Source: Bacillota bacterium
Lineage (GTDB): Bacteria; Bacillota_I; Bacilli_A; RFN20; CAG-826
Assembly (NCBI GenBank): GCA_016872075.1
Contig: VHBF01000016.1
Coordinates: 1-9,090 of the forward strand
Direction: 5' to 3'
Length of the DNA stretch: 9,090 nt
Shown: piece by piece, positions 4,082-9,090 of the stretch
Position numbering within the stretch: the first letter of the stretch is position 1
How the letters are laid out: each line of letters starts with the position of its first letter
Program-made: the position numbers and the translations under genes
Notes under the pieces: generated by a model
What the model saw: the letters and a program-made list of their open reading frames with translations, nothing else
Databases searched by the model: none
Told to the model about the DNA's origin: nothing

Positions 4082-6907
4082 ATGGACCGAAAGCATATCA
4101 TCATTAAAGAAGCGCGCGAAAATAATTTAAAGTCAATCAATTTAAGCTTACCTAAAGAGCAATTGATTGTGTTTACTGGCCTATCTGGTAGTGGAAAAAC
4201 CACGTTGGCGTTTGACACCATTTATATGGAAGGTCAACGTCGATATGTAGAATCTTTATCCAGTTATGCTCGGCAATTTTTAGGCAATGTTGAAAAACCT
4301 GATGTCGAATCGATTGAAGGATTATCTCCTGCCATTTCCATTGATCAAAAATCAACCTCGCATAATCCCCGATCAACCGTGGGTACCGTGACGGAAATTT
4401 ATGATTATCTTCGGTTGTTGTTTGCGCGAGTTGGGGTCCCATATTGTCCAACCCATCAAGAACCGATTTTGTCCTTTACGACCACTCAAATTGTCAATGT
4501 CATGAGTCAATTACCGCTCCAAACAAAATTACAAATCCTTTCACCGCTTGTTCAAAATGAGAAAGGAACGCATAAAGATACCTTAACCAAAATCAAAACC
4601 TCTGGGTTTGAAAGAGTAAGGGTTGATGGAACCTTTTATCGACTTGATGAAGTTCCAGTCTTGGATAAAAATAAAAAGCATTCTATTGATATTGTCATTG
4701 ATCGTCTGATTTTAAATCCCGAATCCCGAACGCGATTATTTGATGCCGTCACCTTAGCTTTGGATTGGTCAAAGGGATATGTCATCGGTCACGATGGTCA
4801 ACAAGACCATTTATTCTCTTCACATCATGCTTGCAAGTATTGCGGTTTTTCGGTGCCGAAATTGGAACCACGCTTATTTAGTTTTAACGCGCCAAGTGGG
4901 AGTTGCCCTGATTGCCATGGTCTTGGGATTAAACGTGAAGCGGATATTATCAGGATGGTTCCCGATCAATCCTTATCGATTCAACAAGGCGCGATTACTT
5001 TTTTTAGAAACATGATTGGTACGCCAAATTTATACTGGCAAGAATTCAAAAAACTTTGTGAGTTATACCAAATTCCATTAGATGTTCCGTATCAAAAATT
5101 AACCAAAGAACAACAAAAAGTGATACTGTTTGGTTCACCGAAAATGCACCAATACCAACTACGGTCTGCTTCGGGCAACATTATTAATCGTTTTGATTTT
5201 ATTGAAGGGATCAAAGCCAAACTTGAACGACTTTATAATGAAACGCAATCGGAAATGATGCGCGAATTTTATGAAAAATATTTTACCGATCGGGAATGCA
5301 CAACCTGTAAAGGTGCCCGTTTAAATCCACAAGTCCTTAGTGTCAAAGTCGGTAAAAAGAATATTGACGAAACCACTAGATTATCGATGCATGAATTTAT
5401 CGATTGGATGCAACAAACTGAAAAAACAATGACGGAGACAGAACGAACGATTGCCCGTTTGGTCATCAAAGAAATTTTATCTCGCGCAGGTTTTTTGATG
5501 AATGTGGGTTTAGATTATTTGACGTTATCGAGAATGGCGATGACCTTATCAGGTGGTGAGGCGCAACGAATTCGTTTAGCAACGCAAATTGGTTCGCAAC
5601 TAACTGGGGTTTTGTATGTTCTGGATGAACCAAGTATTGGCTTACATCAACGGGATAATCGCCGATTAATTAACACCTTAAAGACGATGCGAGATTTAGG
5701 GAACACGGTCATTGTCGTAGAACATGATGAAGAAACGATGCGAGAAGCCGATTTCATTGTCGACATTGGTCCTGGCGCTGGCGCATTAGGTGGTGAAGTG
5801 GTCGCCCAAGGTAAAGTTGAAGATATCATCCGAAGTCCACGTTCCATCACTGGTCAATATTTATCAGGTCAAAAAATGATTCCTGTTCCCAAGACGCATG
5901 CAAAAGGCAATGGCAAGAGTCTCACAATATTAGGTGCCAAGGCTAACAATTTAAAAAACATCGATGTCACCATTCCTCTGGGGAAAATGGTTGTAATCAC
6001 CGGTGTTTCAGGTAGTGGTAAATCGACTTTAATTAATGATATTTTGTATCAACAAATCCTCAAAGAACTCAATGATGCAGATGTGACACCCGGTGAACAT
6101 CGTCGGATTGAAGGGCTACAACATTTAGATAAAGTGATTAATATTTCTCAAGAACCGATCGGTCGAACGCCGCGTTCCAATCCTGCCACCTATACCAAAG
6201 TCTTTGATGAAATTCGTGATCTATTTGCCGAAACCCTTGAAGCAAAAGCAAGAGGTTTTGATAAAGGGAGATTTTCCTTTAACGTTCCGGGTGGAAGATG
6301 TGAAACGTGTCAAGGGGATGGCGTCAAACGCATTCCAATGAATTTCTTACCGGATGTTTATGTAAAATGTGAAGCTTGTGAAGGCAAGCGTTATAACGAA
6401 GAAACCTTAATGGTGACGTTTAAAGATAAAAACATCCATGATGTGTTGGAATTAACCGTTGATGATGCTCAAAGTTTTTTTGCGAATCGAGTGGAAATTG
6501 CTAGACGTCTTAAAACGCTCCATGAAGTTGGTTTAGGATATATGAAGTTAGGACAATCGGCAACGACGTTATCCGGGGGAGAAGCCCAACGTGTCAAACT
6601 TGCCTTTGAATTACAAAAGCGACCCACTGGCAAAACCTTATATATTTTAGATGAACCGACAACCGGTTTACATATTGACGATGTTGCAAGGTTGGTGAGG
6701 GTGCTACAAGCAATCGTCGCGAATGGTGATTCCGTTTTAGTCATTGAACATAATTTAGATGTGATTAAAGTCGCAGATCATATCATTGATTTAGGCCCAG
6801 AAGGTGGCGATCGCGGTGGCGAAATTGTTGCCGAAGGCACACCCGAAGCAGTGGCAAAAGTCAAAGCGTCCTATACGGGTCAATTTTTAAAAAGTTATTT
6901 GCGTTAA
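4082..6907 (+). CDS. uvrA: UvrABC excinuclease subunit A
   Basis: UvrA is the damage-recognition ATPase of nucleotide excision repair. It dimerises, finds bulky lesions, loads UvrB and then leaves. All parts are present in 941 residues, the usual length. The first ATPase has Walker A GLSGSGKT (33-40), a zinc module C251/C254/C275/C278, signature LSGGEAQR (489-496) and Walker B with D515-E516. The second has Walker A GVSGSGKS (641-648), the second zinc finger C740/C743/C763/C766, signature LSGGEAQR (830-837) and Walker B with D857-E858. It starts at an ATG with a well-placed GAGGA and a strong TATAAT upstream, so it is probably expressed independently of the serpin unit. No hairpin terminator lies in the 53 bases before lgt, so read-through into lgt is likely. 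uvrB is not in the window. Nothing suggests a defect. Confidence 0.98.
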   Translation: MDRKHIIIKEARENNLKSINLSLPKEQLIVFTGLSGSGKTTLAFDTIYMEGQRRYVESLSSYARQFLGNVEKPDVESIEGLSPAISIDQKSTSHNPRSTVGTVTEIYDYLRLLFARVGVPYCPTHQEPILSFTTTQIVNVMSQLPLQTKLQILSPLVQNEKGTHKDTLTKIKTSGFERVRVDGTFYRLDEVPVLDKNKKHSIDIVIDRLILNPESRTRLFDAVTLALDWSKGYVIGHDGQQDHLFSSHHACKYCGFSVPKLEPRLFSFNAPSGSCPDCHGLGIKREADIIRMVPDQSLSIQQGAITFFRNMIGTPNLYWQEFKKLCELYQIPLDVPYQKLTKEQQKVILFGSPKMHQYQLRSASGNIINRFDFIEGIKAKLERLYNETQSEMMREFYEKYFTDRECTTCKGARLNPQVLSVKVGKKNIDETTRLSMHEFIDWMQQTEKTMTETERTIARLVIKEILSRAGFLMNVGLDYLTLSRMAMTLSGGEAQRIRLATQIGSQLTGVLYVLDEPSIGLHQRDNRRLINTLKTMRDLGNTVIVVEHDEETMREADFIVDIGPGAGALGGEVVAQGKVEDIIRSPRSITGQYLSGQKMIPVPKTHAKGNGKSLTILGAKANNLKNIDVTIPLGKMVVITGVSGSGKSTLINDILYQQILKELNDADVTPGEHRRIEGLQHLDKVINISQEPIGRTPRSNPATYTKVFDEIRDLFAETLEAKARGFDKGRFSFNVPGGRCETCQGDGVKRIPMNFLPDVYVKCEACEGKRYNEETLMVTFKDKNIHDVLELTVDDAQSFFANRVEIARRLKTLHEVGLGYMKLGQSATTLSGGEAQRVKLAFELQKRPTGKTLYILDEPTTGLHIDDVARLVRVLQAIVANGDSVLVIEHNLDVIKVADHIIDLGPEGGDRGGEIVAEGTPEAVAKVKASYTGQFLKSYLR

Positions 6908-6960
6908 CTTTCCTTTTCCTTTTGCCAACATTTCCCTTAAAATAAGCACAAGAGGTATCT

Positions 6961-8169
6961 ATGAATCCTATGACGATTCTTTTCTTGGTTGCCGGGTTTG
7001 CCTGCATTTATGTTGCAAGTCAGCAATGGTGGCAATCGTTAAAAGTGTTTAAACCAATTGAAACACAACATGCATGGATCCAAAAAGGGCAATTTTTATT
7101 TTTATGGATGGTATTAACTGCTACTGGTTTTGGCTTGCTTGCCTTGGCCTTAGTATGGGGAACCGAGGCTAACGCCTTCTTTAGTTTTTTCTTTCCATTT
7201 TTATCGTTATTAGCAGGATTATGGGTTTACACCGCACAATATTTATGGAAACATCATCATGTTGCTGCCCAATTCGAACCGATGATGATGACCAATGTCA
7301 TCTTGTTTTTGTTTCCCACGGTGATTTTGTTTTGGCTGGCTTTAGAAACCATTGAACCAGCGTTGCAATATCCCTTACCAAAAGGCATTCCCTTTGAGAA
7401 TCCAATCGTTACCTTTTATGCTGCCTTTATTTTGAGTGGTGCCTTTTTAGCCTACACCTTATCAGAAAGAGCATTTATCAAATTAGGCAAGAAAAAAGGG
7501 TATGTCGAAGATGTATTTGTCATTGCTTTTCCTGCAGGGATTTTAGGCGCAAGATTATGGTATGTTTGGGGGCAATGGGAATTAGAGTTTGCGACGCAAC
7601 CGCTTTGGAAAATTTTTGCTATCTGGGAAGGCGGTCTTGCCATCATGGGTGGAGCGCTTGGTGGAGCGTTAGTTGGAATTATATATGTTTTTTTCAAAAG
7701 AAAAGATATCAACATCATTCAAGCTGTCGATTTAGCGGTTCCCACAATTTTAGTGGCCCAAGCGATTGGTCGTTGGGGTAATTTCTTTAATCAAGAAGTG
7801 TATGGCGCGATTGCCAATGTTGACCAATGGATGTGGTTACCGACGTTTATTCGTGAACAAATGACCATTAACGGTAGTTTTAGAGTGCCTTTATTTTTGA
7901 TTGAATCTTTGATTAACTTATCTGGATATTTTGTTATTCGCTATGGCGTTGGTGAAAGCCTTAAAGCCTGGAAACGCCCCGGTGATCAAGCGCTAATGTA
8001 CTTAGTTTGGTACGGATTAACGCGTGGGATTATGGAACCATTAAGAAATCCACTTTATAACATGGGCAATGCTGGCAATTGGAGTTTCATCTGGGGTTGG
8101 GTATTTTTTGGTGTAGGTTTGCTTGCCATTTTTCTTAATCACCTCGTGATGCCTCGGTTAAAAAAATAA
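6961..8169 (+). CDS. lgt: Prolipoprotein diacylglyceryl transferase with extra N-terminal membrane domain
   Basis: Lgt moves a diacylglyceryl group from phosphatidylglycerol to the lipobox cysteine of prelipoproteins, the first step of lipoprotein maturation in the membrane. The family core occupies about 143-402. It has FYAAFILSG with Y153 (Y26 of E. coli Lgt), GARLWYVW (196-203), IWEGGLAIMGG (221-231), the signature GRWGNFFNQEVYG (270-282; R271, N274, E279, G282) and YGLTRGIMEPLR (351-362; Y351, R355, E359). Two oddities are visible. M229 stands where most homologues have His (H103 in E. coli). About 140 extra residues precede the core, with four hydrophobic segments (about 4-20, 44-67, 72-95, 109-130); typical Lgt is 260-300 residues. 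The start has AGAGG 5 bases upstream and I see no better internal start. The phosphatase gene begins 1 base after the stop. Core identity is strong; the role of the extension is unknown. Confidence 0.93.
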   Translation: MNPMTILFLVAGFACIYVASQQWWQSLKVFKPIETQHAWIQKGQFLFLWMVLTATGFGLLALALVWGTEANAFFSFFFPFLSLLAGLWVYTAQYLWKHHHVAAQFEPMMMTNVILFLFPTVILFWLALETIEPALQYPLPKGIPFENPIVTFYAAFILSGAFLAYTLSERAFIKLGKKKGYVEDVFVIAFPAGILGARLWYVWGQWELEFATQPLWKIFAIWEGGLAIMGGALGGALVGIIYVFFKRKDINIIQAVDLAVPTILVAQAIGRWGNFFNQEVYGAIANVDQWMWLPTFIREQMTINGSFRVPLFLIESLINLSGYFVIRYGVGESLKAWKRPGDQALMYLVWYGLTRGIMEPLRNPLYNMGNAGNWSFIWGWVFFGVGLLAIFLNHLVMPRLKK

Positions 8170-8170
8170 A

Positions 8171-8809
8171 ATGAAACCTTATTCATTGGTGCTTTTTGAT
8201 TTAGATGGAACGGTTGCCGATACCGAATTGGTCATGGTGCAAACGATGATTAGTTTCATCGAACGCTATGCGCCTAACCACAAAACCACCCTCAATGAAT
8301 TGATTAAAATTTCTGGCCCCCCTTTAATTGAAACATTAAAACAATATTTTCCCAAGGAAGATCCGCACCTACTCGCCAAGGCATTTGCAATCAAAGCTAG
8401 GGAATTTTATCCGCGATTTGCGGTCGCTTTTCCAGGCATAGAATCCTTATTAGCAACATGTAAAGAACGCCATATTCCCGTCGGTATTGTTACCTCTAAA
8501 TTAAGAATCAATGCCTTGTTTACTTTAGAAGTTATTGGTTTAAAGGATGCCTTTCCTTTGGTAATCAGTTTGGATGAAGTCCATAAACCAAAACCCGATC
8601 CAGAAGGAATTTTGTTAGCATTAAAGCATTTCAAGCAATCACCCAAAAACACTTTATTCGTCGGTGATACAACTTATGATTATTTTTCGGGTAAAGCTGC
8701 TGGTGTGGATACCGCTTTAGTGACCTGGGGTTTTAAAAAATTTGGTAAAGACATTCAACCTAATTATTGGCTTGATCATTTTGATCAATTGAAGGAGTTC
8801 TTAAAATGA
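8171..8809 (+). CDS. HAD-superfamily phosphatase, PpaX/phosphoglycolate phosphatase-like
   Basis: A 212-residue cytoplasmic phosphohydrolase. Motif I is FDLDGT, with nucleophile D10 and acid/base D12. Motif II is VTSK (T108). Motif III is KPKPDP (K139 or K141). Motif IV is GDTTYD (D166, D170). The cap inserted after motif I contains SGPPLIETL (48-56), matching the GPPL segment of Bacillus subtilis PpaX, which is 216 residues long. PpaX is a pyrophosphatase encoded in the hprK-lgt-ppaX cluster, where it removes pyrophosphate made by HPr kinase/phosphorylase. Position directly after lgt supports this relation, but hprK is not here, so phosphoglycolate or another small phosphate ester could be the substrate. 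It starts 1 base after the lgt stop with no clear ribosome site, so coupled translation is likely. It ends in a 4-base ATGA overlap with the next gene. The superfamily is certain; the exact substrate is not. Confidence 0.88.
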   Translation: MKPYSLVLFDLDGTVADTELVMVQTMISFIERYAPNHKTTLNELIKISGPPLIETLKQYFPKEDPHLLAKAFAIKAREFYPRFAVAFPGIESLLATCKERHIPVGIVTSKLRINALFTLEVIGLKDAFPLVISLDEVHKPKPDPEGILLALKHFKQSPKNTLFVGDTTYDYFSGKAAGVDTALVTWGFKKFGKDIQPNYWLDHFDQLKEFLK

Positions 8810-9090
8810 GTGACATCGTGGACGTGGTGATTGTAGGTGCAGGACCTGCTGGCATGAGTGCAGCTTTAGCTGCGCATCAAGCTGGGTATTCATTAATGGT
8901 GTTAGAAAAAAGTATGCCGGGAGGAAAACTAAATTCCTATCAGACCCTTGAAGGTTTTCCTGGTTATGAACATGTATCAGCCCAACAATTTGGTTTAGAT
9001 CTTTATGATGCTTTAACCAAAAAGGATATTCAAACCACCTATGGTGATGTCCATTTCATTGAAAAAAAAGGTGACTTGTTTTTTATCATC
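8806..9090 (+). CDS. trxB: Thioredoxin reductase (FAD/NADPH), N-terminal 95 residues; 3' end outside window
   Basis: The visible part is the start of the FAD-binding domain of a pyridine nucleotide-disulfide oxidoreductase. The Rossmann motif GAGPAG (11-16) follows a beta strand (VDVVIVG). E34 ends the second strand to hold the FAD ribose. PGGKL (38-42) and TLEGFPGYE (47-55) match the PGGQL and 'venfPG' landmarks of thioredoxin reductases, which pass electrons from NADPH to thioredoxin in the cytoplasm. The redox CxxC and the NADPH domain lie beyond the window edge, so a ferredoxin/flavodoxin-type reductase of the same fold is not strictly excluded. The ATG overlaps the phosphatase stop (ATGA), with GGAG at 8793-8796 as ribosome site. 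The uvrA-lgt-ppaX-trxB order is common in Firmicutes and supports the name. Confidence 0.88.
   Translation, partial: MSDIVDVVIVGAGPAGMSAALAAHQAGYSLMVLEKSMPGGKLNSYQTLEGFPGYEHVSAQQFGLDLYDALTKKDIQTTYGDVHFIEKKGDLFFII

Noticed and set aside
3970..4451. Minus-strand reading frames of 83 and 92 residues around the serpin/uvrA junction
   Set aside because: They overlap the serpin end, the uvrA promoter and conserved uvrA coding sequence; they are shadows of real genes.

Overview
The window reads as chromosomal DNA of a low-GC Gram-positive-type bacterium, in the Bacilli/Mollicutes area. The evidence is a tuf 3' end with a standard bacterial EF-Tu tail, A/T-rich intergenic DNA, purine-rich Shine-Dalgarno sites, CCA-encoding tRNA genes and a uvrA-lgt-(ppaX-like)-trxB cluster typical of that lineage. 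TGA ends the sigma factor and phosphatase genes, both inside ATGA overlaps, and tryptophan is written TGG. The standard code therefore applies, rather than the Mycoplasma/Spiroplasma code. Nothing more precise than this lineage can be claimed from the sequence alone.

Layout. Bases 1-183 are the end of tuf (EF-Tu), followed by a strong rho-independent terminator. Bases 268-1212 encode an RDD-family membrane protein with an unusually large extracytoplasmic loop; its promoter places the start codon almost exactly at the predicted transcription start. A tRNA-Lys(CTT) gene with its own promoter and terminator follows (1271-1346). Then comes a small protein of unknown function with a possible N-terminal helix-turn-helix (1456-1854), which nearly collides with a convergent tRNA-Pro(GGG) gene on the minus strand (1859-1935).

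The most interesting part is the two-gene unit at 2051-4017. An ECF-type sigma factor overlaps by 4 nt, in an ATGA arrangement, with a 489-residue protein. That protein has a short basic cytoplasmic tail, one transmembrane helix and a complete extracellular serpin (serine protease inhibitor) domain with an inhibitory-type reactive-centre hinge. The second gene sits where the membrane anti-sigma factor normally lies. The inferred hypothesis is a sigma/anti-sigma switch whose outside sensor is a suicide protease inhibitor. This would parallel RsiV of Bacillus subtilis, whose outer domain binds lysozyme.

From 4082 to the end runs a same-strand series: uvrA (excinuclease subunit A, complete), lgt (prolipoprotein diacylglyceryl transferase with about 140 extra N-terminal residues), a PpaX/Gph-like HAD phosphatase, and the start of a thioredoxin reductase gene (trxB) cut by the window edge. 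The last three are nearly contiguous (1-nt gap, then a 4-nt overlap) and look co-transcribed. No intergenic stretch exceeds 300 bases.
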